Below, piece by piece: positions 38,654 through 48,263 of a DNA stretch of 64,000 nt. This stretch comes from Vibrio nereis NBRC 15637 (GTDB lineage: Bacteria > Pseudomonadota > Gammaproteobacteria > Enterobacterales > Vibrionaceae), in the NCBI RefSeq assembly GCF_001591105.1, contig NZ_BCUD01000010.1, forward strand, positions 62,001-126,000. The letters run 5' to 3'. The position numbers were made by a program, and so were the translations under genes. Numbering within the stretch: the first letter of the stretch is position 1; the number at the start of each line of letters is the position of its first letter. A model generated the notes under the pieces. That model ran no database searches, had not been told where the DNA came from, and saw only the letters and a program-made list of their open reading frames with translations.

Positions 38654-39043
38654 TTATTTACGTACCGCGATAGCTTCGATTTCGATACCCACATCTTTTG
38701 GTAGGCGAGCTACTTCAACACAAGAACGTGCTGGGTAGTGTTCTACGTTGTGCTCGTCGAAGAACTTACCGTACACTTCGTTTACTGTACCAAAGTCGTT
38801 TAGGTCTTTTACGAATACAGTCAGTTTCACGATGTCAGCAACTGTCAGACCAGATGCTTCAACAACTGCTTTTACGTTGTCTAGAGATTGACGAGCTTGC
38901 TCTGCGATATCAGCAGATACTTCACCAGTTGCAGGGTTTACTGGGATTTGGCCTGAAGTTAGCACCATGTTACCTAGGTCAACACCTTGGATGTATGGGC
39001 CGATAGCAGCAGGAGCAGATTCTGTGTGAAGTACTTTAGTCAT
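38654..39043 (-). CDS. ridA: Enamine/imine deaminase RidA (YjgF/YER057c family)
   Basis: 129 residues. Family features are GPYIQGVDLGNMVLTSGQIPV, the Arg105-containing PARSCVEVARLPKDVGIEIEA segment and the final AIAVRK. RidA hydrolyses reactive enamine/imine intermediates released by PLP enzymes, such as 2-aminoacrylate from threonine/serine dehydratase, which would damage transaminases and other enzymes. It lies 124 bases after pyrI on the same strand, the same order as yjgF-pyrI in enterics, and may be partly co-transcribed. Confidence 0.97.
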   Translation of the reverse strand: MTKVLHTESAPAAIGPYIQGVDLGNMVLTSGQIPVNPATGEVSADIAEQARQSLDNVKAVVEASGLTVADIVKLTVFVKDLNDFGTVNEVYGKFFDEHNVEHYPARSCVEVARLPKDVGIEIEAIAVRK

Positions 39044-39167
39044 TATAATGTTCCATTTATATTATTAGGGGTAAAGAGTCGTCAGTTTGCCTTGAAAAAG
39101 ACCGCCAGTAAAGAGAAAAGCCTAGCTTAGTTTAACTAGACTTTAACATCTCCTTATCTAGCATAAA

Positions 39168-39629
39168 CTATCGTTCAGTGACGATTTCTCGGGAGAAAAC
39201 TTTTTCACAATATTTGCATTTCAAGCGGATATCTTCTTTCTTTTCAAAAATCTTAAAGCTGCTTTCCACTGGCTCATCATGAGTAATACAGTTGCTGTTC
39301 GGGCACTCAAATACGTTATTGATTTGCTCAGGCAGTTCTAGAGCCAGCTTCTTCACCACTTGGTAATTTTCAATTTGATTCACCGTCGCGTGAGGCGCGT
39401 ATAACGCTAACTTATTTGCCTGCTCTTCACTGATGAACACATTTTCAATTTTCAGTAGGTCTTTATGGCCTAGCGCTGAAGATGGCAGGTTTAACCCGAC
39501 CGTCACACGCTGCTGAGATTTGTGCATCGAGAACAGTTTCAGCACCTTAATGCCAATCTGTGCTGGGATATGGTCGATTACAGTGCCGTTTTTGATTGCT
39601 TCTACCTGCAATTGAGTTTCTTTAGTCAT
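39168..39629 (-). CDS. pyrI: Aspartate carbamoyltransferase regulatory subunit
   Basis: 153 residues. The N-terminal allosteric domain begins [20 protein letters not shown]. The C-terminal zinc domain has the four cysteines in CPNSNC and CKYC (about 109, 114, 138 and 141). It binds CTP/ATP and modulates PyrB in the dodecameric holoenzyme. It follows pyrB by 16 bases and is surely co-transcribed and controlled by the pyrL attenuator. Confidence 0.98.
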   Translation of the reverse strand: MTKETQLQVEAIKNGTVIDHIPAQIGIKVLKLFSMHKSQQRVTVGLNLPSSALGHKDLLKIENVFISEEQANKLALYAPHATVNQIENYQVVKKLALELPEQINNVFECPNSNCITHDEPVESSFKIFEKKEDIRLKCKYCEKVFSREIVTER

Positions 39630-39645
39630 CTTTTTCTCCCCCCGA

Positions 39646-40575
39646 TTACAGTGATTGATTCAGTACGAGTGCCAATAGGGCTTCGCGAGCATAAACGCCA
39701 TTTTCGGCTTGCTGGAAGTAATAAGCGTGCGGTGTTTTGTCGACATCGACCGTGATTTCATCCACGCGTGGCAGCGGGTGAAGTACTTTCAGGTTTTCGC
39801 GTGCACCTTCAAGCATTGCCGCTGTCAGAATGTAAGCCGATTTGATGTGGGCGTATTCGGACTCATCAAAACGCTCTTTTTGTACGCGTGTCATGTACAG
39901 CACGTCAAGCTCAGGAATAACACTTTCCATGTCCGTATGCAGGCTGTACTCGATGCCTGATTCGTCTAGCTCTTCACAGATGTAATCAGGCATGGCCAGC
40001 GCTTCCGGTGCGACAAAGAAGAAACGAACGTTGTTGAACTTAGCCAAGGCTTGAGTGAGTGAGTGCACCGTTCGGCCGTATTTCAAATCACCCACAAAGG
40101 CGACATTCAGGTTGTCTAGGCGCTCTTGCGTTTCGGCGATAGAAAATAGGTCAAGCAGCGTTTGTGTCGGGTGTTGGTTGGCACCGTCGCCTGCATTGAT
40201 AACTGGTACACCTTTAGAAAATTCAGACGCCAGACGAGCAGCCCCTTCTTGCGGGTGACGCATCACGAATGCATCGACATAAGAAGAGATAACTTGCACG
40301 GAATCGGCCAGAGTTTCGCCCTTTTTCGCCAGCGATGTGTTGCCACCGTTGTCGAAGCCAATCACGTCACCACCAATGCGCTGAATCGCAGTTTCAAATG
40401 ACAAACGAGTACGTGTTGAAGGCTCAAAGAAACAGCTCGCGATCACTTTATTTTTGATCAGATCTGGGTTTGGCTCGGCTTTGAGTTCACCAGCAGTTTT
40501 GACAATCAATTCCAGCTCATCACGTGAGAGCTCAGGAATCGAGATAATGTGCTTGTTGTAAAGCGTGTTTGTCAT
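39646..40575 (-). CDS. pyrB: Aspartate carbamoyltransferase catalytic subunit
   Basis: 309 residues from the ATG at 40575, which aligns with the E. coli start and lies six bases after GGGAAG; a second ATG at 40581 abuts that site. Carbamoyl-phosphate loop [13 protein letters not shown] near 50, HPTQTLLDL near 132, and HPLPRVDEI near 265 are intact. It catalyses the first committed step of pyrimidine synthesis. Preceded by a leader peptide and attenuator (40611-40730). Confidence 0.98.
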   Translation of the reverse strand: MTNTLYNKHIISIPELSRDELELIVKTAGELKAEPNPDLIKNKVIASCFFEPSTRTRLSFETAIQRIGGDVIGFDNGGNTSLAKKGETLADSVQVISSYVDAFVMRHPQEGAARLASEFSKGVPVINAGDGANQHPTQTLLDLFSIAETQERLDNLNVAFVGDLKYGRTVHSLTQALAKFNNVRFFFVAPEALAMPDYICEELDESGIEYSLHTDMESVIPELDVLYMTRVQKERFDESEYAHIKSAYILTAAMLEGARENLKVLHPLPRVDEITVDVDKTPHAYYFQQAENGVYAREALLALVLNQSL

Positions 40576-40610
40576 AGTCATCTTCCCATCTGAGTACGAA
40601 TTTTAGGCAA

Positions 40611-40642
40611 TAAAAAAGCCTCCCATTACGGGAGGCTTTTAA
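40611..40642 (-). terminator. pyrBI attenuator terminator
   Basis: Seven-bp stem GCCTCCC / GGGAGGC (40618-40624 and 40630-40636) with a five-base loop and a six-T run on the - strand, 36 bases before pyrB. The pyrL stop codon falls in its loop. When UTP is low, slow transcription lets translating ribosomes block the hairpin, so pyrB is read; this mechanism is established for enteric pyrBI. Confidence 0.92.
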
Positions 40643-40730
40643 AATCGGTAGAAATAGAAAAAACTAAGGCCGGCAAGCGCTTTGGCTTACCCAGTGTAAT
40701 ACGCATTGTAGAGCACGAATTACGCGGCAT
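40626..40730 (-). CDS. pyrL: pyrBI operon leader peptide PyrL
   Basis: A 34-residue ORF starting MPRNSCSTMRITLGKPKRLP, too short for a standard ORF list. The ATG is ten bases after CTGGAG. Its second half is encoded by a U-rich run (TTAGTTTTTTCTATTTCTACC), which is the polymerase pausing region needed for UTP sensing, and it ends inside the attenuator loop. Sequence differs from enteric PyrL but position and layout are the same. Confidence 0.82.
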   Translation of the reverse strand: MPRNSCSTMRITLGKPKRLPALVFSISTDFKSLP

Positions 40731-40760
40731 TTTTCACTATCTCCAGACAAATTGCGCAGC

Positions 40761-40788
40761 ATTATACGCCTTACTTTTGCCAACGCAA
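40761..40788 (-). promoter_or_regulatory. pyrL-pyrB-pyrI promoter
   Basis: On the - strand, -35 TTGCGT (40783-40788) and a perfect -10 TATAAT (40761-40766) are separated by 16 bases. Transcription would start about 20-25 bases before the pyrL ATG. Confidence 0.75.
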
Positions 40789-40828
40789 GCGATTACATCG
40801 CGCCTTTGATCTGCAATTTTTGCGGGTG

Positions 40829-41833
40829 CTATGCACCAAGTGTGGCGACCATCACAGCTTTGATGGTATGCATACGGTTTTCCGCTTCATCGAACACGAT
40901 GGAGTGCTCGGACTCAAAGACCTCTTCAGTCACTTCTAGGCCGTTCATGCCATATTTCTCTGCGACTTCTTTGCCAACGGTGGTTTCATCATTATGGAAA
41001 GCTGGCAGGCAGTGCATGAATTTCACTTGCGGGTTGCCGGTTTTCTTAATTACATCCATGTTGATTTGGTAAGGCGTCATCATTGCCACGCGTTCATCCC
41101 AAGCTTCTGGTGCTTCTCCCATTGACACCCAGACGTCGGTGTAAAGGAAGTCACACTCTTGCACGCCTTCATCAACGTTTTCGGTCAGAGTGATTTTTGC
41201 TCCAGTGTGTTGGGCAATCTCGCGGCACTGTGCAACCAACTCGTCTTCCGGCCAGTACGCTTTTGGTGCGACCAGGCGAATGTCCATGCCCATTTTTGCC
41301 GCGCCTACCATCAGTGAGTTACCCATGTTGTTACGTGCATCACCTAAGTAAGCGAATTTAATCTGATGCAGCTGTTTGCCTCGGCCGTGCTCTAACATGG
41401 TGAGGAAGTCAGCCAGAATTTGTGTCGGGTGGAATTCGTTGGTTAAGCCATTCCATACTGGCACACCTGCGTATTCCCCGAGCTCTTCCACGATCTCTTG
41501 ACCAAAACCGCGGTACTCGATGCCATCGTACATTCTGCCAAGGACACGTGAGGTGTCTTTCATCGATTCTTTGTGGCCGATTTGCGACCCCGAAGGGCCG
41601 ATGTAAGACACCTGAGCGCCTTGATCAAAGGCGGCCACTTCAAACGCACAGCGAGTACGAGTGGATGACTTTTCAAAGATGAGAGCGATGTTTTTCCCGA
41701 CCAGGGTTTTCTGCTCTGTACCAGCGTATTTCGCCTTTTTCAGATCAGCCGAAAGATCGAGTAGGAATTGGATCTCTTTAGGGGTGAAATCAAGTAGCTT
41801 AAGAAAGTTGCGGTTACGTAAATTGAAAGCCAT
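40829..41833 (-). CDS. argF: Ornithine carbamoyltransferase
   Basis: 334 residues. Carbamoyl-phosphate site [13 protein letters not shown] near 56, [10 protein letters not shown] near 133, ornithine-loop and catalytic Cys in FMHCLPAFH near 273. It makes citrulline from ornithine and carbamoyl phosphate, and is biosynthetic judging by the ArgR boxes upstream. Because the arginine deiminase gene has no neighbouring arcB, this enzyme might also serve catabolism. It is next to pyrBI, which shares carbamoyl phosphate. RBS AAGGA seven bases before the ATG. Confidence 0.96.
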   Translation of the reverse strand: MAFNLRNRNFLKLLDFTPKEIQFLLDLSADLKKAKYAGTEQKTLVGKNIALIFEKSSTRTRCAFEVAAFDQGAQVSYIGPSGSQIGHKESMKDTSRVLGRMYDGIEYRGFGQEIVEELGEYAGVPVWNGLTNEFHPTQILADFLTMLEHGRGKQLHQIKFAYLGDARNNMGNSLMVGAAKMGMDIRLVAPKAYWPEDELVAQCREIAQHTGAKITLTENVDEGVQECDFLYTDVWVSMGEAPEAWDERVAMMTPYQINMDVIKKTGNPQVKFMHCLPAFHNDETTVGKEVAEKYGMNGLEVTEEVFESEHSIVFDEAENRMHTIKAVMVATLGA

Positions 41834-41844
41834 GCTCCAGTCCT

Positions 41845-41910
41845 TGAATGTTCATTCATTTAATGGAGATAGTTAAACATATTTGAATTGCACTTGTGAA
41901 TAATTATTTT
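41845..41910 (-). promoter_or_regulatory. ArgR boxes upstream of argF
   Basis: TGAATGTTCATTCA at 41845-41858 matches the TGAAT-N4-ATTCA palindrome of ARG boxes exactly at the fixed positions, though two of its four central bases are G and C. TGAATAATTATTTT at 41897-41910 keeps the first twelve positions. The first lies 12 bases from the argF ATG and the second about 64. The centre-to-centre distance (52 bp) is larger than in classical adjacent boxes. Confidence 0.7.
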
Positions 41911-41911
41911 A

Positions 41912-41946
41912 TAAAAATGGCGAGATATGAATTTTATCTCGCCAGG
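41912..41946 (-). terminator. Intrinsic terminator after the phoH-like gene
   Basis: Nine-bp stem GGCGAGATA / TATCTCGCC on both strands around a seven-base loop (41920-41944). On the - strand it is followed by ATTTTTATAAA, 8 bases after the gene's stop. Confidence 0.87.
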
Positions 41947-41951
41947 TGTGA

Positions 41952-43328
41952 TTATAAATTCTCTTCGGCAAATTCTGCCAAGCGACTTCTGACGACGCCA
42001 TTGAGGTGGATATTGGCACTGCCCTCAAAGCTCTTAAATCGCTCTACCATGTAGGTTAAACCGGACGTCACCGGGGTGAGGTAGTGAGAGTCGATTTGCG
42101 CGAGGTTACCAGAACAAACGATCTTGGTGCCTTCACCACAGCGGGTGATGATGGTTTTGATTTGCGAAGCGGTTAAGTTTTGGCACTCATCCAACAATAC
42201 AAACGCGTTTTGGATCGAGCGGCCACGCATGAAGTTGATTGATTTAAATTGAATATTGGCTTTATCACAGATGTATTTGAGAGAGCCTTCTGTGCAGTGA
42301 TCGTTCTTATGCAGTGCCTCAAGTGTGTCGGTCACGGCGGCGAGCCACGGCAGCATTTTCTCTTCTTCGGTACCTGGTAGGAAACCGATAGATTCACCAA
42401 TATCAGGGGTGTTGCGGGTAACAATGATCTTATCGAACATCTTGTGTTCAATCGTTTGTTCCAGCGCGGATGCGAGCGCGAGAAGAGTTTTACCACTACC
42501 TGCAGCACCAGTTAAGATCACTAAGTCGATATCTGGGTCGAGCAGGGCATCCATCGCCATCCCTTGGTAAATGTTTTTCGGCGTGATGTCCCATGCACGG
42601 CGGTGCATCATACGCTCGCGGCTGAGATCTTTAATGGTGATCTTCTCTGGCGTGATCTCTTCCACTCTGCCAGCAAAATCACTTTCCTCATCGAGCACAT
42701 ATTGGTTGATGTAAGTGGGCTCGAATGGCTCTCTATCGAGCGTGTGGTAGGTTTTACCCGCAAGGTTTTTGCTTTCCACTTGCTCAATGTTACTCCAAAA
42801 GTCGCCTTCTATTTGCTGGAAACCTTTGGTGAGGTACTGAACATCATCGATAAGTTGGTCGGTGCGATAATCTTCAACAAAGCGTACGCCAGCGCCTTTG
42901 GCACGCAAACGCATGTTGATGTCTTTGGTAACGAGTACCACTTCTCGCGGCGCACGTTTGTTTTGCAGATAAAGCACAGCATTGAGAATGCGATTGTCAC
43001 CCGCCTTGTCAGCAAAGGCTTTGACGGTTTCTTGCAGCTCAAAATCAGCCAGAATGGCGATATGTCCTGTTGCTTCTTTGTCTCGGTTAATCGGAATACC
43101 CTCAGAGATTTCATCCGGGGTGGCGTCTGTAAATAGTGCTTCTAACGCACGAATAGCCACGCGGGCATCACGTGCGACGTCGCGTTTGCTGTCTTTGATT
43201 TTGTCGAGTTCTTCGAGCACCGTCATGGGGACGACCACGTCATGCTCTTGAAAGGAGTAAATAGCTAAAGGTTCATGAAGAAGGATGTTGGTGTCGAGGA
43301 CGAATAGTTTTCGATCCGTGTCGCCCAT
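41952..43328 (-). CDS. PIN-domain/PhoH-like ATPase
   Basis: 458 residues from the ATG at 43328, which has AAGGAGA six bases upstream; a longer frame to 43367 is not preferred. The N-terminal PIN nuclease domain begins FVLDTNILLHEP (acidic Asp12), with further acidic residues in LEELDKIK and GDNRILNAVL. The C-terminal PhoH ATPase has Walker A GAAGSGKT near 275 and Walker B VLLDECQNL near 390. This PhoH2 architecture couples RNA helicase and RNase activity in characterised actinobacterial examples. The gene is monocistronic. Confidence 0.93.
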   Translation of the reverse strand: MGDTDRKLFVLDTNILLHEPLAIYSFQEHDVVVPMTVLEELDKIKDSKRDVARDARVAIRALEALFTDATPDEISEGIPINRDKEATGHIAILADFELQETVKAFADKAGDNRILNAVLYLQNKRAPREVVLVTKDINMRLRAKGAGVRFVEDYRTDQLIDDVQYLTKGFQQIEGDFWSNIEQVESKNLAGKTYHTLDREPFEPTYINQYVLDEESDFAGRVEEITPEKITIKDLSRERMMHRRAWDITPKNIYQGMAMDALLDPDIDLVILTGAAGSGKTLLALASALEQTIEHKMFDKIIVTRNTPDIGESIGFLPGTEEEKMLPWLAAVTDTLEALHKNDHCTEGSLKYICDKANIQFKSINFMRGRSIQNAFVLLDECQNLTASQIKTIITRCGEGTKIVCSGNLAQIDSHYLTPVTSGLTYMVERFKSFEGSANIHLNGVVRSRLAEFAEENL

Positions 43329-43809
43329 AAGCGTCTCCTTGCCGCAACGCGGCTTGCTCGCCTTCATAATCTGAAGGGTCTAACTGCGCTTGTTTGCTGC
43401 ATGTAGTCAGCGACATTGTAATCGGATAATCCAATTCGGGGTCTAATGGTTTGACTACATTACTGCAAACCCGTGTTGATCTTCATCCTAAACAACGCAC
43501 GTTTTCACATGGTTTTATTAGTCATGAGAAACGCGGTTGTCACTAAGATTATAAATCATATTTACAACTCACCCCTTTAGATGTGCCACCTCTTTCTTAC
43601 ATTTTGATGTCATGCAAAAGATGGACAAAAAATTGTTGTTTTTTGAGGCCTTTGTACGTGACCAATATCACAGCTTCGAGTAACATTAGCGGCCTTTTTA
43701 TGCGCGGCTTCTAACACAGTTTTCCCCGTTAGATGCCTTTCAAGTCGCGCAAGAACAGCTAAGATAAATAGACCCATTTTTTGACTTAAACAGATGAGGT
43801 AGTCGATTC
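43329..43809. other. 481-bp divergent intergenic region (phoH-like/rapA)
   Basis: No coding signal. Contains the two opposed promoter regions but no hexamer pair I would assign. TGTAGTCA at about 43403 and TGACTACA at about 43452 form distant eight-bp inverted arms, probably coincidental. Confidence 0.45.
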
Positions 43810-46719
43810 ATGACATTTGCTTTGGGCCAGCGCTGGATCAGCGAGACGGAGAGCGATTTAGGTTTAGGAACCGTTGTAGCATTGGATGCTCGTACTGTGA
43901 CTTTAATGTTTGCAGCTTCTGAAGAAAACCGAGTGTACGCTCGTAACGATGCGCCCGTAACCCGAGTGACGTTTAATACTGGTGATGTGATTGATTGCCA
44001 GCAAGGTTGGTCACTGAAAGTTGAGCAAGTGATAGAAGACCAAGGTCTGTTTACCTATATCGGTACGCGTGAAGATAGTGGTGAAGAAGACGTGGCTCTG
44101 CGTGAAATCATGTTGAGCAATCAGATTCGTTTCAATAAGCCGCAAGATAAGTTGTTTGCCGGTCAAATCGACCGTATGGACAACTTTGTGCTGCGTTACC
44201 GCGCGTTGATGAATCAATACGAGCAACACAAGAGCCCGATGCGAGGCCTTTGTGGTATGCGCGCAGGTTTGATTCCGCACCAGTTGTACATTGCGCACGA
44301 AGTGGGCCGCCGCCATGCTCCTCGCGTACTTTTGGCCGATGAAGTGGGCTTGGGCAAAACCATTGAAGCGGGCATGATCATTCACCAGCAAGTGCTGGCA
44401 GGTCGCGCTGAACGCATTTTGATCGTCGTTCCTGAAACCCTGCAACACCAGTGGTTGGTGGAGATGATGCGTCGTTTTAATCTGCATTTCTCTATTTTTG
44501 ACGAAGAGCGTTGCATCGAAGCTTACGCAGATTCGGACAACCCGTTTGATACCCAGCAATACGTGTTGTGTTCTCTGGATTTCTTGCGTAAGAGCCGTAA
44601 ACGTTTTGAACAGGCGTTAGAAGGCGAGTGGGATCTGCTGGTGGTCGATGAAGCGCACCACCTAGAGTGGAGCCCTGAAAAGCCAAGCCGTGAATACCAA
44701 GTGATTGAAGGTCTGGCTGAAAGCACGCCTGGTGTTTTACTGCTAACAGCAACGCCAGAGCAGCTGGGCCGTGAAAGCCACTTTGCGCGTCTGCGTCTAC
44801 TCGACTCGGATCGTTTCTTTGACTACGAAGAGTTCGTCAAAGAAGAAGAACAATACGCTCCCGTTGCGGACTCTGTGAGTGCGTTGTTCTCGGGTCACAA
44901 ATTGGAAAACGAAGCGAAGAATCAAATCACCGAACTGCTGTCCGAACAGGATGTGGAACCTCTGTTCCGCATTATTGAAAGCGACAGCGGCGAAGAAGAG
45001 AAAGCTGCCGCGCGCCAAGAGTTGATTGATAATCTCATGGACCGTCATGGTACAGGGCGAGTGCTATTCCGTAACACCCGTGCGGCGATCAAAGGTTTCC
45101 CAAAGCGTAACGTTAATCTGATCCCAATGCCTATCCCGCAGCAGTACACCACCGCGATGCGTGTGGCTGGCATGATTGGCGGTAAAATGACGCCAGAAGC
45201 GCGAGCGATGAAGAACCTGTATCCTGAGGAAATCTTCCAAGAATTCGAAGGCGAAGATTCAAGCTGGTGGCAGTTTGATAGCCGCGTTAACTGGCTACTG
45301 GAAAAAATCAAAGACAAGCGCAGCGAAAAGATTTTGGTGATCGCTTCTCGCGCGAGCACTGCGCTGCAATTGGAGCAAGCTCTGCGTGAGCGCGAAGGTA
45401 TCCGTGCCACGGTATTCCACGAGGGCATGTCGATTATTGAGCGTGATAAAGCCGCGGCGTACTTTGCCCAAGAAGAGGGCGGCGCTCAGGTGCTCATTTG
45501 TAGCGAAATCGGCTCAGAAGGTCGTAACTTCCAGTTCGCCAACCAGTTGGTGATGTTTGACTTACCATTCAACCCTGATTTGCTTGAGCAGCGTATCGGC
45601 CGTTTGGACCGTATTGGTCAAAATCGAGATATCGATGTGCACGTTCCATACTTGCAAGACACCTCACAAGCGATCCTAGCACGCTGGTTTGATGAAGGCT
45701 TAAATGCGTTTGCGGAAACCTGCCCAACAGGTCGTGCGGTGTATGATAAGTACTCGGATCAATTGATTGGCATGCTGGCTTCGGGTGACATTACTGAGCT
45801 GGAAGAGGTTATCGCAGAGTCGGCGGCGATGAACAAAGAGCTGAAAGCACAGCTTGAGCAAGGCCGTGACCGTCTATTAGAAATGCACTCCAACGGAGGC
45901 GATAAAGCTCAGGCGATTGTCGATAAGATCGCGGCAACGGATGGTGACACTAACCTAGTAACCTTTGCACTCAGCTTGTTCGACACGATTGGCTTGAACC
46001 AAGACGATAAAGGCGAAAATGCGCTAGTAGTGACACCGTCAGAACACATGATGGTGCCAAGTTATCCTGGTCTGCCTTACGAAGGGGCCACCATTACGTT
46101 TGATCGCGATACCGCACTTTCACGTGAAGATATGAACTTTATCAGTTGGGAGCACCCAATGATCCAAGGTGGTATTGATCTTCTGATGAGTGAGGGCGTC
46201 GGTACGACCGCTGTATCGCTACTGAAAAATAAAGCTCTGCCAGTGGGCACCATGTTGCTTGAGCTGGTTTATAAAGTGGATGCTCAGGCACCGAAGCGCA
46301 GTGGTATTAGCCGCTTCTTGCCGACGACACCGATCCGCATGATGCTCGATGGCAAAGGGAATGATCTGTCTACTCAAGTTGAGTTCGATAGCTTTAACCG
46401 CCAGTTAAGCCCTGTTGGCCGCCACATTGCGACTAAGCTGGTGGCATCGGTACAAGCTCAGGTTCACCAGTTGATCTCTGTGGGCGACGAACTGATCGTT
46501 GAGAAAGTGGCTGCAATTCGTGAACAGGCGCAAAAAGAGATGCAAGCCAGCCTGAATGCGGAACTGGAGCGTTTACAAGCTCTGAAAGCGGTAAACCCGA
46601 ACATTCGTGACGAAGAGATCGACGCCATTGATGAACAAATCAAAGAGCTGACAGGCTACATTAGCCAAGCTCAGTACCAGCTTGATTCTCTGCGTTTGAT
46701 TGTGGTTTCTCACAACTAG
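43810..46719 (+). CDS. rapA: RNA polymerase-associated ATPase RapA (HepA)
   Basis: 969 residues, close to the enteric 968. Swi2/Snf2 helicase core: Walker [16 protein letters not shown] near 178, DEAH box in [13 protein letters not shown] near 280, [10 protein letters not shown] near 313 and motif [11 protein letters not shown] near 598. N-terminal Tudor-like domains begin [12 protein letters not shown]. RapA recycles RNA polymerase from stalled or post-termination complexes. Its start is supported by family alignment; the gene is alone and ends at a long palindromic terminator. Confidence 0.98.
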   Translation: MTFALGQRWISETESDLGLGTVVALDARTVTLMFAASEENRVYARNDAPVTRVTFNTGDVIDCQQGWSLKVEQVIEDQGLFTYIGTREDSGEEDVALREIMLSNQIRFNKPQDKLFAGQIDRMDNFVLRYRALMNQYEQHKSPMRGLCGMRAGLIPHQLYIAHEVGRRHAPRVLLADEVGLGKTIEAGMIIHQQVLAGRAERILIVVPETLQHQWLVEMMRRFNLHFSIFDEERCIEAYADSDNPFDTQQYVLCSLDFLRKSRKRFEQALEGEWDLLVVDEAHHLEWSPEKPSREYQVIEGLAESTPGVLLLTATPEQLGRESHFARLRLLDSDRFFDYEEFVKEEEQYAPVADSVSALFSGHKLENEAKNQITELLSEQDVEPLFRIIESDSGEEEKAAARQELIDNLMDRHGTGRVLFRNTRAAIKGFPKRNVNLIPMPIPQQYTTAMRVAGMIGGKMTPEARAMKNLYPEEIFQEFEGEDSSWWQFDSRVNWLLEKIKDKRSEKILVIASRASTALQLEQALREREGIRATVFHEGMSIIERDKAAAYFAQEEGGAQVLICSEIGSEGRNFQFANQLVMFDLPFNPDLLEQRIGRLDRIGQNRDIDVHVPYLQDTSQAILARWFDEGLNAFAETCPTGRAVYDKYSDQLIGMLASGDITELEEVIAESAAMNKELKAQLEQGRDRLLEMHSNGGDKAQAIVDKIAATDGDTNLVTFALSLFDTIGLNQDDKGENALVVTPSEHMMVPSYPGLPYEGATITFDRDTALSREDMNFISWEHPMIQGGIDLLMSEGVGTTAVSLLKNKALPVGTMLLELVYKVDAQAPKRSGISRFLPTTPIRMMLDGKGNDLSTQVEFDSFNRQLSPVGRHIATKLVASVQAQVHQLISVGDELIVEKVAAIREQAQKEMQASLNAELERLQALKAVNPNIRDEEIDAIDEQIKELTGYISQAQYQLDSLRLIVVSHN

Positions 46720-46740
46720 ACTTGTCGACATTGACTGAAT

Positions 46741-46774
46741 GAAAAAGGCCTTCGAATTCGAAGGCCTTTTTTGT
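46741..46774. terminator. Bidirectional terminator between rapA and the NRAMP-like gene
   Basis: Continuous 24-bp palindrome (46745-46768, centred on GAATTC) with A-run to the left and six Ts to the right. Serves both convergent genes. Confidence 0.93.
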
Positions 46775-46776
46775 GG

Positions 46777-48048
46777 TTATAGCAGCCACTTCCACCAGAC
46801 AAAGACCGCAAGAAAGCCAAATAGATAAATTAAACCGGCAATAGAAAGCCATCGTAGCTGTTTACTGACGGCAAGCGGGGCTGGCAGTTGAGTTCTAGTG
46901 ACCAAGATGTAGTTAAGCAGTGCAAAAAACGGTGTCGTCACAAATGCGAGGATCATGGCAAAGTTGAGCATAGGCAATAACGCTTTCGCCCAGAATAGCA
47001 CGATGGCTAACGCGATCGCTGAGACAACCACCATCCAGCTTAAAGTGACCGCTGGTTTCATTTCAGACTGCTTTTTTATAAGTCGCTGAGATTCAGATAA
47101 CACGCGCGCGTAGCCATCGATCACTGTAATGGTACTGCCAAAGATGCAAAAGAATGCGATAACCGCAATTAAGTAGCGTGACCATTCACCAATCGTGGAG
47201 GCATAAAGCCCAACCAACTGGTGGGTGAATTTGACGCCTGACCCCGAAAGTTCGATGCCAGAACCATGAAGCACCAATGCCCCTAGGGAAAGAAAAATAA
47301 TCGCCAGTAATGCTGTACCGATGTAGCCTACGTTGAAGTCGAACAGTGCAGAGCGAGGTGTCACATTTTGCTGCGCGCACTGACTTTTCAGCCACATTGA
47401 AGTGATGCTGGATATTTCAATCGGTGCTGGCATCCAGCCCATCGTGACGACGATAAAGCCGATGGCGGCCAGTGTCCAAGGGGAAGGGGACTCAAAGCCC
47501 TCCATTGGCTGGACTGGGCTTCCTAACGCAATGAATACAGCCGCCAATGTGGCAATGGTGAGTACCGCCATAATGGTTTTGGACAATAGGTCGAGCGCTT
47601 TGTAGTGACCAGCAAATAAAATGGCTAAACAGGTTGTTAGGACAATGGCGCTCAATACGGGCATAGATAAATTGAATGGGACAAAATAGGCCAACAAACT
47701 CGCACTGAACATCAGCAGCGCAGCGGTATTGACGACGGCTGAAATCGAACTAAGGGCAAAGAACAACCATAAATATGGTTTGCCCATTTTCGAGTAGCCT
47801 TCCACTAGGCTATTGCCTGTGCCCATCGTGTATTGTACGCCTGCGCGAAAGAATGGGTATTTGAATAGGTTGACTAGCAAAATGAGTGCAGCCAATTGCC
47901 AGCCATAGTTTGCGCCTGCTTTTGTTGATGCGACAAGGTGAGAACCTCCGACGGCTGCGGCTGCCATCATGATTCCTGGGCCTAATGAACGTACAAGGTG
48001 CGCCAGCGAGAAGCGAGACTGTGGCGCAGAAATAGTGATACTTTCCAT
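46777..48048 (-). CDS. NRAMP-superfamily membrane transporter, atypical
   Basis: 423 residues with about 11 hydrophobic helices and the NRAMP-like start LGPGIMMAAAAVGGSHLVASTKAG. The canonical metal motifs are changed: the TM1 DPGN position is replaced by VGGSH, and the TM6 MPH position reads MGWMPAPIEISS. Other NRAMP features (length, GTGNSLVEGY, GSTITVIDGYARV) remain. It may carry a different cation or a non-metal substrate; classical Mn/Fe uptake is doubtful. Monocistronic, convergent with rapA. The gene context gives no clue to the substrate. Confidence 0.82.
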   Translation of the reverse strand: MESITISAPQSRFSLAHLVRSLGPGIMMAAAAVGGSHLVASTKAGANYGWQLAALILLVNLFKYPFFRAGVQYTMGTGNSLVEGYSKMGKPYLWLFFALSSISAVVNTAALLMFSASLLAYFVPFNLSMPVLSAIVLTTCLAILFAGHYKALDLLSKTIMAVLTIATLAAVFIALGSPVQPMEGFESPSPWTLAAIGFIVVTMGWMPAPIEISSITSMWLKSQCAQQNVTPRSALFDFNVGYIGTALLAIIFLSLGALVLHGSGIELSGSGVKFTHQLVGLYASTIGEWSRYLIAVIAFFCIFGSTITVIDGYARVLSESQRLIKKQSEMKPAVTLSWMVVVSAIALAIVLFWAKALLPMLNFAMILAFVTTPFFALLNYILVTRTQLPAPLAVSKQLRWLSIAGLIYLFGFLAVFVWWKWLL

Positions 48049-48263
48049 GTTTACTGCCTAATTATGAAATGTTGTGTTTTTTTGTATTTATTATCTGTCA
48101 AGACACTAAATCAATAACATAAATAATCATGCTGTCATAGATTTTTTACACTTAACTATTTTTCCGCTTTTTGAGCTAGGAAAATAGTGCGAAAAGAGAG
48201 AAAACTGCCCTCAAATGCTGGTTCGGTATATACTCTTTGCGCTTGTTATTATCGAGATTTTTT

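Noticed and set aside
43403..43459. Distant inverted repeat TGTAGTCA/TGACTACA upstream of phoH-like gene
   Set aside because: Eight-bp arms about 40 bp apart occur by chance and no supporting elements are present.
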